Positions 34,262 to 41,687 of a DNA stretch of 45,123 nt are shown piece by piece. Numbering within the stretch: position 1 is the first letter of the stretch; each line of letters opens with the position of its first letter. Source of the DNA: Paracoccaceae bacterium (GTDB lineage: Bacteria > Pseudomonadota > Alphaproteobacteria > Rhodobacterales > Rhodobacteraceae); contig JAIXPH010000039.1 in assembly GCA_027486345.1 (NCBI GenBank), positions 1 to 45,123 on the forward strand. Direction: 5' to 3'. Below the pieces are notes generated by a model. It searched no databases. It saw only the letters and a program-made list of their open reading frames with translations, and was not told the origin of the DNA. The position numbers and the translations under genes are program-made.

Positions 34262-34831
34262 ATGAAGCAGTCAGAACCAGCGCGACGTGGCAGCGGCCAA
34301 GGCCCCACCGATCCGGGCCTTCTGGCCCGGCCGCTGGACTTCATCAGCGAAGACCATCTGCGCGAACGCCAGATCTGCACTGAGATAGACCGCCTCGTCG
34401 CCGCCGAGACCTTCGACCGCCCGGCAGGCGTCACCATCCTGCGTTTTCTGAACGAAGAGCTTGGCGTGCATCTGCGAGATGAGGTGGAAGACCTGTTCCC
34501 CACCCTTGCGCGGCGCTGCACCGATGAAGATTCCATCGCCTCCGTCTTGGGCCGCATCCGCCACGATCAGGATCAGGCCCTGTCCCTGCTGCCTTCAGTC
34601 CGTGGGGCCATCGCCAGCTGCCTCGACGCTGGGGCCGACCTTTCCAGCGAAGACCGCGAGGTTCTTGCGCGTTTCGCCGCTCATGTCCGCCGCCATCTGG
34701 TGGCGGAGAACGCTATCCTCCTGCCCATAGCCCGCGCCCGGTTGACGCGGGGCGACCTGCGCCGTCTGGCCAGTCACATGCGGTTGCGGCGCGGGCTTCC
34801 CACCAGCCAGGGGGTGACAAGTGCTGAGTGA
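34262..34831 (+). CDS. Hemerythrin-domain protein of the nar operon
   Basis: This is a 189-residue cytoplasmic protein with hemerythrin-like ligand motifs: ISEDHLRERQICTEIDRLV, LGVHLRDEVEDLFPTLA, RHDQDQAL and FAAHVRRHLVAENAILLPIA. It differs in sequence from the hemerythrin at 19966, so the window encodes two. ATG 34262 is in frame with a Gln/Pro-rich start (MKQSEPARRGSGQG). It overlaps the carbonic anhydrase gene by 11 bases. A di-iron NO, O2 or redox sensing/repair role is possible; nothing more specific is visible. Confidence 0.82.
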   Translation: MKQSEPARRGSGQGPTDPGLLARPLDFISEDHLRERQICTEIDRLVAAETFDRPAGVTILRFLNEELGVHLRDEVEDLFPTLARRCTDEDSIASVLGRIRHDQDQALSLLPSVRGAIASCLDAGADLSSEDREVLARFAAHVRRHLVAENAILLPIARARLTRGDLRRLASHMRLRRGLPTSQGVTSAE

Positions 34832-35438
34832 TATCCTGGCCCGCAACCGCGACTGGTCGGCCAAAAGACATGCGCAGGAACCTGGATATTTTACCCGTCT
34901 CGCGGCCCTGCAAGCCCCGGAATTCTTCTGGATCGGGTGTTCGGACAGCCGTGTTCCGGCCAACGTCGTGGCGGGGCTCGACCCAGGCGAGGTCTTTGTC
35001 CATCGCAACGTGGCGAACATCATTCATTCCTCTGATATGAACATGCTGTCCGCGCTGGAATTCGCGGTCGAGGCGTTGAAGGTGCGCGAGATCATCGTCT
35101 GCGGCCACTACGGCTGCGGCGGGGTCAAGGCAGCAACCGAGGATCTTCCTCACGGTCTTGCCGACCACTGGCTGGAGCCGATCCGACGCCTTTCCCGCGC
35201 CTATGCGGTCGATCTGAGCCGCCAGCCGGACCTTGAGGCGCAGCGCGACCGGTTGGCCGAGTTCAACGTGGTCGAAGGCGTCCGCCGGGTCTGCGAGACG
35301 CCTATCCTGCAGCGAGCCTGGACGCGCGGCGCGAAAGTCCGGGTGCATGGGCTGATCTACGGTTTGAAGGACGGCCTGTTGCACGACCTCGACTGCAGCG
35401 TGGGTCCAGGACATTTCAAGGAAGGAGCAGCACTATGA
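34821..35438 (+). CDS. Beta-class carbonic anhydrase
   Basis: This zinc enzyme of 205 residues interconverts CO2 and bicarbonate (EC 4.2.1.1). Zinc ligands are C40, H96 and C99 (GCSDSRVPAN; CGHYGCGGV), with the catalytic D42-R44 pair. HRNVANIIHSSDMN is the conserved quinone-pocket segment of the family. It uses a GTG start at 34821 preceded by GGGGGTGAC, inside the hemerythrin gene end. It is enclosed between nar accessory genes and moeA, an unusual partner for nitrate respiration. It overlaps moeA by four bases. Confidence 0.93.
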   Translation: MLSDILARNRDWSAKRHAQEPGYFTRLAALQAPEFFWIGCSDSRVPANVVAGLDPGEVFVHRNVANIIHSSDMNMLSALEFAVEALKVREIIVCGHYGCGGVKAATEDLPHGLADHWLEPIRRLSRAYAVDLSRQPDLEAQRDRLAEFNVVEGVRRVCETPILQRAWTRGAKVRVHGLIYGLKDGLLHDLDCSVGPGHFKEGAAL

Positions 35439-36712
35439 GTATCCTTCAGCCAGTGACACGGACCGGCTGTGGCTGTGAGGGTCACGATACAAGCAAGAAG
35501 CTGATGACGATCGATGCCGCTCACGACCTGATTGGGCATTGCGTGACCATCGTCGACGGAACGGAAGACATCTGTCTTGGCAAGGCTTTGGGCCGCGTGC
35601 TTGCCGACCCTGTCAGTTCACGCAGCATGTCTCCTCCGTTCGACAACGCTGCAATGGACGGATTTGCCTTTTCCTCGGCGGCGCTGCGGGGTGATGGACC
35701 GTGGGTACTGGACGTAGCAGCGCGTATCCAGGCGGGGCAGTGCTCAGCCATGTCTCTGGTCGACCTGCAAGCCGCGCAAATATTCACTGGAGCAAAAGTT
35801 CCTGAAGGCGCGGACGTGGTCATGATGCAAGAAGAAGTCAAGCGGACGGGAAAGACGATCCGGGTAGCCACGCGACCAACGCCCGGGCTCAACATCCGCC
35901 GAGCCGGTAGTGAAATGGAGGCAGGGGTCACGGTGCTTGAGACGGGACGCCGGCTTGACGCGCGCGCGATTGCCGCCTGTGCTGCAGCCGGGGCGGGCTC
36001 TGTAACGGTGCGCAGGCGATTGCGCGTGGCGCTTCTGGTGACCGGCAACGAAATTCGCACGGCCGGTGCTCTGCGTGCCGAGGCTCAGATCTGGGACGTG
36101 AACACTCCCATGCTGACCGGCATTCTGACGCAGCCCCAGATCGATGTTGTTGCTGTGGAACAGGGCATTGACAGTCGCGACGGGTTGTTCCTGCAGATTG
36201 CGGAACTGGCTGCCAATGCCGATCTTGTCATCACCACCGGCGGAATTTCGGTCGGTGAGGAAGACCACATCAAACCTGCGCTGTTAGCTCTTGGCGGGGA
36301 CATTCAATTTAGTGGCGTTGCGATCAAGCCGGGCAAGCCGGTGTCCTTCGGTCGTATTCGGGGCGCATGGTGGCTGGGTTTGCCAGGCAATCCCTTGTCA
36401 GCCTTCGTCACCTGGCAGCTTTTCGGAACGCCGATTGTCGCCCGACTGACCGGTGAAACGGAGCGAGTTACCCGGCGCCATGTCGTTACGCGAGCGGCGA
36501 TTTCCAGGAAGCCCGGTCGTTGCGAGTTACGACCCGCGAGATGCGTAGGCTTTGACGGCCAAGGCCGTGAGGTCGTGACATTTGATGCCGAAACTCATTC
36601 CGGCCATATCCGCGGGTTACCCGAAGCAGACGGGTTGATCTTTTTGCCAGCCGACTGTGATTTCCTGCCCGAAGGCGCACTCGTCGAATTCCAACCCTTT
36701 TGTCCAAACTGA
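35435..36712 (+). CDS. moeA: Molybdopterin molybdenumtransferase
   Basis: MoeA inserts molybdate into adenylylated molybdopterin (EC 2.10.1.1), a step needed for the NarG cofactor. The 425-residue protein has the MoeA motifs PPFDNAAMDGFAF, GAKVPEGADVVMMQEE, LLVTGNEI, TTGGISVGEEDHI and LPGNPLSAFVTW. The N-terminus carries a Cys-containing extension (RTGCGCEGHDTSKK, residues 9-22) not typical of MoeA. Its ATG lies in the carbonic anhydrase stop region, with GGAG upstream. Dedicated moeA copies within nar operons are common. Confidence 0.94.
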   Translation: MSILQPVTRTGCGCEGHDTSKKLMTIDAAHDLIGHCVTIVDGTEDICLGKALGRVLADPVSSRSMSPPFDNAAMDGFAFSSAALRGDGPWVLDVAARIQAGQCSAMSLVDLQAAQIFTGAKVPEGADVVMMQEEVKRTGKTIRVATRPTPGLNIRRAGSEMEAGVTVLETGRRLDARAIAACAAAGAGSVTVRRRLRVALLVTGNEIRTAGALRAEAQIWDVNTPMLTGILTQPQIDVVAVEQGIDSRDGLFLQIAELAANADLVITTGGISVGEEDHIKPALLALGGDIQFSGVAIKPGKPVSFGRIRGAWWLGLPGNPLSAFVTWQLFGTPIVARLTGETERVTRRHVVTRAAISRKPGRCELRPARCVGFDGQGREVVTFDAETHSGHIRGLPEADGLIFLPADCDFLPEGALVEFQPFCPN

Positions 36713-36723
36713 GAAGGCCGAAG

Positions 36724-37245
36724 ATGAACCTCGCTTACACAATGGCGCCGGGCCGCGGCGATACTGATCTCATCCTCTTTAATCTTTCAAGAGCAATGGC
36801 TTCGCGTGGTTTTCGGTGCTGCGGTACGGTCCAGATAAACTCCGAGCGCTCCGATGCAGGGCCGTGTGACATGGATGTGCAAGTCTTACCCAACGGTCCA
36901 ATTCTACGGATCAGCCAGGACCTCGGCCGAGCATCGCGCGGTTGCAGGCTTGACCCGGCGGCTTTGGAGAAAGCAGTTGGCCTTGTATCAGCAAGCATGG
37001 TGCAAGGTGCAGACCTGCTGATCATAAACAAGTTTGGCAAACACGAAGCCGAAGGGCGCGGATTCCGAATGGTTGTAGCGGAAGCGCTATCCAACAGGAT
37101 ACCAGTTTTGGTAGGTGTCAACTCGCTCAACCTGTCTGCTTTCGAAGAGTTCGCAGGTGGCCTCGCAGTCCCATTGGCGCCTGAACCGAATGCCTTGGAG
37201 AGTTGGGCCATTCAGATGACCGGATCGAACCTTGCCACGGCGTGA
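36724..37245 (+). CDS. DUF2478 family protein
   Basis: This is a 173-residue soluble protein with the DUF2478 pattern: MAPGRGDTDLILFNLSRAMA at the start, IRISQDLG-type centre, and the strongly conserved NKFGKHEAEGRGFRMVVAEAL. It has an incomplete P-loop-like start, and no Walker A Lys is visible. Family members occur beside molybdate transport and molybdenum-enzyme genes, so a cofactor or molybdenum role is plausible but unproven. It is the last gene of the nar operon, 11 bases after moeA. Confidence 0.82.
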   Translation: MNLAYTMAPGRGDTDLILFNLSRAMASRGFRCCGTVQINSERSDAGPCDMDVQVLPNGPILRISQDLGRASRGCRLDPAALEKAVGLVSASMVQGADLLIINKFGKHEAEGRGFRMVVAEALSNRIPVLVGVNSLNLSAFEEFAGGLAVPLAPEPNALESWAIQMTGSNLATA

Positions 37246-37248
37246 GTC

Positions 37249-37268
37249 GCCGAGGATGTAACATCGGC
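37249..37268 (+). terminator. Weak hairpin after the nar operon
   Basis: GCCGA (37249-37253) pairs with TCGGC (37264-37268) just after the last stop. The stem is short and lacks a T-run, so termination here is only a possibility. Confidence 0.3.
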
Positions 37269-37428
37269 CATGTTGCCTTCACTCTCTGGGAGGGTCCTAT
37301 CTGATATCGCCGCAAATTAGGCGCGGCAGTTGACCGTCAAAAATCTTTCACGAAATCACCGATAGACGTTGAGGTGCGCTCCGTCATCAGTTCCGATTGA
37401 GCGAACGGATCTTGGTGAGGCACGTAGA

Positions 37429-37622
37429 ATGATGGGCGATACGCAACTGTCTAGGGACAGTCAGACACTGCGCACGCCGGGCGAGGTGTTCACCACGTTC
37501 CTGAAGCTTGGCCTGACGTCATTTGGCGGCCCGATCGCCCATCTGGGCTACTTCCGCGAGGAGCTGGTCAACCGGCGCAAGTGGCTGTCCGACCACGCCT
37601 ATGCAGACCTTGTGGCGCTGTC
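37429..37622 (+). pseudogene. chrA: Chromate transporter ChrA, N-terminal fragment
   Basis: About 64 residues match the start of ChrA: VFTTFLKLGLTSFGGPIAHL, GYFREELVNRRKWLSDHAYA and DLVAL. Full proteins have about 400 residues and continue with a QFLPGPASSQ-type motif, which is absent. Similarity stops at about 37622, 38 bases before the ISKra4-family element. The rest of the gene does not appear on the other side, so this is a deletion-truncated remnant. Start at 37429 or 37432. Confidence 0.85.
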
Positions 37623-37659
37623 GCGTAGCCCTTTAATGCGGCATACGAAAGTCAACGAA

Positions 37660-39120
37660 GGGAGTGGACAAAACATGGGGGTCATCTTCGTCGTTGCGGC
37701 CCGTGCTAAGGTGAGTTCTTTGCGTGGGGGGCTGCCATGGACGTTCGGATTACAATCGAAACGACCTTCGATAATGTGGAGAAGCGCACTCATCAGCTTG
37801 ACGGCATTTCTCGACCCTACCGGGTGACCTGTCCAGACGGGATCGGGCTGCGCCTCGAGGATGGTAAAAGGGTTGTCGAACAGATCCAGAGGGTAATTCT
37901 TTACGATCAAGTCGATGAGATCATACGAGAAAGCCGCGTATGCCCGGATTGTGCCTCGGTTCGTGCCATTCATGACTAGCGCACGCGCGATCTCGACACG
38001 CTCTTTGGGCGGGTTCGGGTCAAAGCCGCGCGCTTGCGCCGCTGTTCTTGTGATGCCAGGTCAGCGGCGATGCTCGGCGGGCCTATTTCTCCGCTGGCCT
38101 ATTTCTTTCCAGACCGGGCTACCCCGGAACTGCAGCGGCTCCACGCCGAGCTTGGGTCCCGGCATTCCTTTCGCGAAGCCGCGCGGCTAATGAAAAGCTT
38201 TCTCCCCTGCCATCCGCCCCATCACACCACGGTGCGTGACCGGTTGGGAAGAGTTGCCACTGGGCTCGAGAAAAACCGAACGACTTCAGGCGATCCCGTT
38301 GAAGCCGCGCCCAAAGGTGGTTTGACGGTTTTTCTGGACGGTGCCCATATCCGGTGTCGGCCAGAGTATCAACAGCGGCACCTCGATCTTGTGGTCGGAA
38401 AGATTGAAAGCCACAATATGTGCAAAAGATTTGGCCTGGTCGCCAATGCGACCGCATCGCCAGGCAGCCGTATGCGAGAAGAGCTGTCAGGCTTTGGATG
38501 GAAGCCCGGCCGTCTGTTGACAGTGATCTCGGATGGTGAGCTTGCTCTCCCAAACCTCATTCGAAGTGCCATGGGTGGCGACGGCCAAGTGAAGCATATC
38601 CTCGACTGGTGGCACATATCGATGCGCATTCAACATGTCGAGGCCGCTGTTCAGGGTCTGATCCAGACACCGGGGTTCACTGGAACTCCGGTGCTGTTCC
38701 AGCGCCCCGCGAAAAGCCTCCGCTGGTGGCTTTGGCATGGCAGAGCACGGGTCGCGGAAACATATCTGAAGGGGCTCATGAACGATTGCCTGCGCCTTGC
38801 GGAAGAACCTCTGGCTGTCCGCACCGCTGCCGCTCGTGTGCAGGCCAGATGCGAGACACTGTACACCTATCTCGCGAACAACATGGAATCCGTCGTCGAC
38901 TATGGCCGACGGTATCGTAAGGGGCTGCCGATCTCGTCATCTCGTGCCGAAGGATCAGTCGATGACATTGCCAATGCCCGCATGGGAAAGCGCAGAAGGA
39001 TGCGGTGGTCGCCCAAAGGGGCTCACAGAGTAGCCGTCACAAGGGCCGCAGTTCTCGATGGTCGGCTGACCGTCGCAAACAGAAAACGCGCGGCATGACC
39101 CCCATGTTTTGTCCACTCCC
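37660..39120 (+). mobile_element. ISKra4-family insertion sequence, complete ends
   Basis: The element is 1461 bp bounded by perfect 26-bp inverted repeats (37660-37685 and 39095-39120, beginning GGGAGTGGACAAAAC). It carries one transposase gene on the plus strand with an in-frame stop. The flanks (AACGAA on the left, CACAGC on the right) show no target duplication, so flanking DNA was rearranged after insertion or the element was part of a deletion. Confidence 0.9.
37737..39098 (+). pseudogene. ISKra4-family transposase with internal TAG
   Basis: The frame begins at ATG 37737 (MDVRITIETTFDNVEKRTHQ), runs 80 codons to TAG 37977-37979, and continues in the same frame to 39098. The first part holds RVCPDCASVRAIHD, the start of a Cys-type zinc segment. 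The second holds RRCSCDARSAAM, PLAYFFPDRATPELQRLHAE, the DDE-like VFLDGAHIRC and ISDGELALPNL, and the end GSVDDIANARMGKRRRMRWS. The TAG falls where an aromatic (Tyr) codon would be natural (IHD*RTRDLDTLFG), so a single nonsense mutation explains it. Unless read through, the copy is inactive. Confidence 0.9.
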
Positions 39121-39436
39121 CACAGCCACTGACCGACTGGTGCGATGGCTCGACGGGATGGAGACGGCGAGCCGGACCGCGATGCGGCACCTCGATGACA
39201 TCGAGGCTTGGTCAGCGCGGGCCGAAACCGAGATGGCCACACTCTCGGGCAGAACACCCCCAGCCTTGCGCGCCGTGCTGACCGAATGGCCGCTTGTCTC
39301 CGCCCCAATGGCCGAGGCAATGACCGGCGCCAGTCGAGCGGCTGTTCAGCGGAACATGGCCTGGATGGAAGCGCGAGGTCTGATCCGCGAGGTGACCAGA
39401 CAAGGGCGGTTCCGTATGTGGCGCATACTGATCTGA
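39121..39436 (+). pseudogene. 3' fragment of RHE_PE00001-type HTH protein, copy B
   Basis: About 104 residues follow directly on the ISKra4 right end: TDRLVRWLDGMETASRTAMR, then HLDDIEAWSARAETEMATLS, the HTH segment PLVSAPMAEAMTGASRAAVQ, and MWRILI. The N-terminal domain is missing, presumably removed with the left flank of the element. It is homologous to the fragment at 11648-11909 but extends about 20 residues further upstream. Full-length relatives are plasmid-associated HTH proteins; this family identification is by pattern memory. Confidence 0.7.
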
Positions 39437-39530
39437 GAAACCTCGATGAGGCCTCAGCCAGTTTTGCACAAGAACACAGCCAAAGCAGCAGCCATATCTC
39501 TCAAGCGGCGAGCAAAGCACGCAATGAAAC

Positions 39531-39544
39531 TTGCATTCCTGCAA
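39531..39544 (+). promoter_or_regulatory. Palindrome TTGCA-TTCC-TGCAA, candidate operator
   Basis: It lies 37 bases before the RpiR/PBP regulator start. The same arms and spacing occur at 41630-41643 in the divergent dehydrogenase promoter region. Shared sites suggest autoregulation and control of the nearby operon by this regulator. Confidence 0.7.
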
Positions 39545-39581
39545 TTTTTGAATAGTCTGAGCGGAATTCGTCAGGACCGCT

Positions 39582-40745
39582 ATGAACACTCCATTCGTCA
39601 AACCCTCAACTGTCAAAGATGTCCAAGGTCGGCTTGCCACAATGCAGCCGGACCTGAGCAAAGGGACCCGCCGCATTGCCGAGTTCCTTCAGGCGAATCC
39701 GGGTGCTGTCGCGATCCTTTCTGCAGCCGAAGTTGCCAAACGTTGCGATGTTCACGCCTCCACTCTTGTTCGCCTGGCACAGAACCTGGGCCTTTCAGGC
39801 TTTCGCGAACTGCAGTTGCTTCTGCAGTCCGACCTCGCCGCCAGTATGGACAATGCAAGCGCTAGTCCGATTGTCGGCAATGGCAGGCAGGAGACGGGCG
39901 ATCGACTGCGCTTGAGGTTGCTCGCCGAGTCTGGGCGCTCGTTCAACCAAGGGGCAAGCGAGGCCGCCGACCGATACTGGATGCAGCACCCTGATGTCGA
40001 ATTTCATGCCGAGATGCATGTTTCCCACAGCATCAGCGCTGAGGAGATGGCGCATAGGATCAGCACTGTTGCTGCGGATTCTGACGGTTTGATTCTTGTC
40101 GCGCGAGAACACCCGGCGATCAACCGGGCGGTCAAATCCGTGGTCGACAAAGGGGTACCTGTGGTATGCCTGACCAGCGACCTTCCGACGTCCGGGCGGA
40201 CGGCTTATGTTGGGCCCGATCAGTATGCGTCCGGATCGACTGCCGGATGGTTCTGTGGCCGCCTGATCCCCCCCGGATTGGTCGGTCGTGTCCTTTTTGT
40301 GTGTTCTGTCCCGTTTCGATGTCAGCTGGATCGCGAACAAGGCTTCCGGCAGGTTTTGCGGACCGAGTTTCCGATGCTTTCCATCGACGAAAAGGTCGGC
40401 TCGGACGAAAGCGTGGAAGTGACCTATGAGGCGATTCGGCGGTACATCGCGAAAAGCGAACCGCCGGCGGCGATCTACAATGTTTCGGGGGCGAACCTTG
40501 GCATCGGGCGTGCCCTAGAAGATGAAGGTCTGGCCGGAAAAACCGTGTTCGTAGGCCATGAATTGAACGCCAACTCTAGGATGCTGCTGGAAAAAGGCGT
40601 CATGGATGTGACGCTCGGCCATGACTTCGATCAAGAAGTGGCGCTTGCGGTAGAATGCATAAGGATGGCGCGAGACAACGTGCAGCCAGTTAGCCGGATC
40701 ACACCCAGCAGGCTTTACACGCGCTACAATTGCGCCATCCCCTGA
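39582..40745 (+). CDS. Regulator with RpiR-type HTH and periplasmic-binding-like sensor domain
   Basis: The 387-residue protein has an RpiR/MurR HTH_6 N-terminus (about 15-90: KGTRRIAEFLQANPGAVAIL, SAAEVAKRCDVHASTLVRLA, QNLGLSGFRELQ). The usual SIS sugar-phosphate domain is replaced by a type I periplasmic-binding/LacI-like domain (about 105-385). That domain shows DSDGLILVAREHPAINRAVK, GVPVVCLTSDLPTSGRTAYV, GREQGF-like DREQGFRQVL and KGVMDVTLGHDFDQEVALAV. Such a sensor would bind a free sugar or polyol instead of a sugar phosphate. The gene precedes the SDR/inositol-dehydrogenase/CUT2 locus and carries the palindrome TTGCA-N4-TGCAA upstream, shared with that locus. Activator or repressor action cannot be told. 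Confidence 0.85.
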   Translation: MNTPFVKPSTVKDVQGRLATMQPDLSKGTRRIAEFLQANPGAVAILSAAEVAKRCDVHASTLVRLAQNLGLSGFRELQLLLQSDLAASMDNASASPIVGNGRQETGDRLRLRLLAESGRSFNQGASEAADRYWMQHPDVEFHAEMHVSHSISAEEMAHRISTVAADSDGLILVAREHPAINRAVKSVVDKGVPVVCLTSDLPTSGRTAYVGPDQYASGSTAGWFCGRLIPPGLVGRVLFVCSVPFRCQLDREQGFRQVLRTEFPMLSIDEKVGSDESVEVTYEAIRRYIAKSEPPAAIYNVSGANLGIGRALEDEGLAGKTVFVGHELNANSRMLLEKGVMDVTLGHDFDQEVALAVECIRMARDNVQPVSRITPSRLYTRYNCAIP

Positions 40746-40748
40746 CAC

Positions 40749-41567
40749 CTAGAGGGCCAGCTTGCCATCGGGAATCGGCGGTGCGGCCTGATAGGCACCC
40801 CAGACCGACTGGTCGAAGGGGATCACAGCGCCGGTCATCATGCCTGCGTCGGCCGACAGGAGGAAGTTGACCGCCCTGGCCACCTCTTCCGGGGCCAGCA
40901 GCCGACCAAAGGGCTGCTCGGCCGCGACCTTCTCAAGCCAGTTCGGGTCCGCGCCATGGTATTCCCGCTGGATGCGGTCTTCACCGTCCGAGGCCATCCA
41001 GCCGATGTTCAGCTGGTTCACGCGGATACGGTTCTTCATCGCGGCGAAGGCGACGTTCCGGGTCAGCGTGGCAAGCGCACCCTTGCTGGCACTGTAGGAA
41101 CAGATGAAGGGCTGACCCGCCAAAGCCGCGGCTGAGCCAATGTTGACAATGGCCCCCTCAATGCCGTCACGGATCATCCGGCGCATGGCCTCTTGCATCA
41201 GGAAGAATGGTGCGCGGGTGTTGATTGCGAACATCCGGTCGAAAAGGTCTTCGTTGGTGCTCAGGATATCGCCGCGATCGGTGATACCTGCTGCATTCAC
41301 CAGCATGTCGACACGCCCTAAGGCTGCATCTGCGGCTTCGACGATCTTGCGGCAGTCGGCGACTTTTGCCAGGTCCGCCTCAACGAAAACGACCTTGCAC
41401 CCGGTGTCCGCCGTGATCTCTTGCGCGACTGCCTGACCCTTTGCGGCATTGCGCCCACATGTGACCAGACCAGCTGCCCCGGATGCAGCCAGCCTGCGCG
41501 CAACGGCTGCACCGAGGCCCTGGGTTCCACCCGTTACGATACCGACTTTTCCATCAACGCGGCTCAT
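40749..41567 (-). CDS. Short-chain dehydrogenase/reductase
   Basis: This 272-residue classical SDR has the NAD(P)-binding TGGTQGLG (residues 12-19), NAAG at 91-94, S145 and the catalytic Y158/K162 pair in SYSASKGAL. It would oxidise a sugar, sugar acid or polyol in the cytoplasm. ATG 41567 has a GGGGAGGAAG ribosome site; the longer open frame runs into the divergent promoter region. The gene is transcribed toward the regulator, ending three bases from it, and is divergent from the inositol-dehydrogenase-like gene. Confidence 0.92.
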   Translation of the reverse strand: MSRVDGKVGIVTGGTQGLGAAVARRLAASGAAGLVTCGRNAAKGQAVAQEITADTGCKVVFVEADLAKVADCRKIVEAADAALGRVDMLVNAAGITDRGDILSTNEDLFDRMFAINTRAPFFLMQEAMRRMIRDGIEGAIVNIGSAAALAGQPFICSYSASKGALATLTRNVAFAAMKNRIRVNQLNIGWMASDGEDRIQREYHGADPNWLEKVAAEQPFGRLLAPEEVARAVNFLLSADAGMMTGAVIPFDQSVWGAYQAAPPIPDGKLAL

Positions 41568-41592
41568 CCACTTCCTCCCCTGAAACAAAAAT

Positions 41593-41606
41593 TGCGAAAA
41601 CTCGCA
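41593..41606 (+). promoter_or_regulatory. Inverted repeat TGCGA-AAAC-TCGCA
   Basis: Perfect 5-bp arms with a 4-bp spacer lie 25 bases from the SDR start. The arm type (TGCGA) is related to, but not the same as, the TTGCA palindrome at 41630. It could be a second, weaker site for the same regulator on the SDR side. Confidence 0.45.
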
Positions 41607-41629
41607 GTTCAGAATCTCTATTGACATCA

Positions 41630-41643
41630 TTGCAAGTATGCAA
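41630..41643 (+). promoter_or_regulatory. Palindrome TTGCA-AGTA-TGCAA, candidate operator
   Basis: Perfect arms lie in the divergent region, 44 bases before the Gfo/Idh gene and 62 bases from the SDR start, overlapping the end of a TTGACA-like element at 41621. It has the same arms and spacing as the site at 39531-39544. Confidence 0.7.
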
Positions 41644-41687
41644 CAGAAATTGCGACTATGAACATAAACGTGCGCTGGGAGGTAAGC

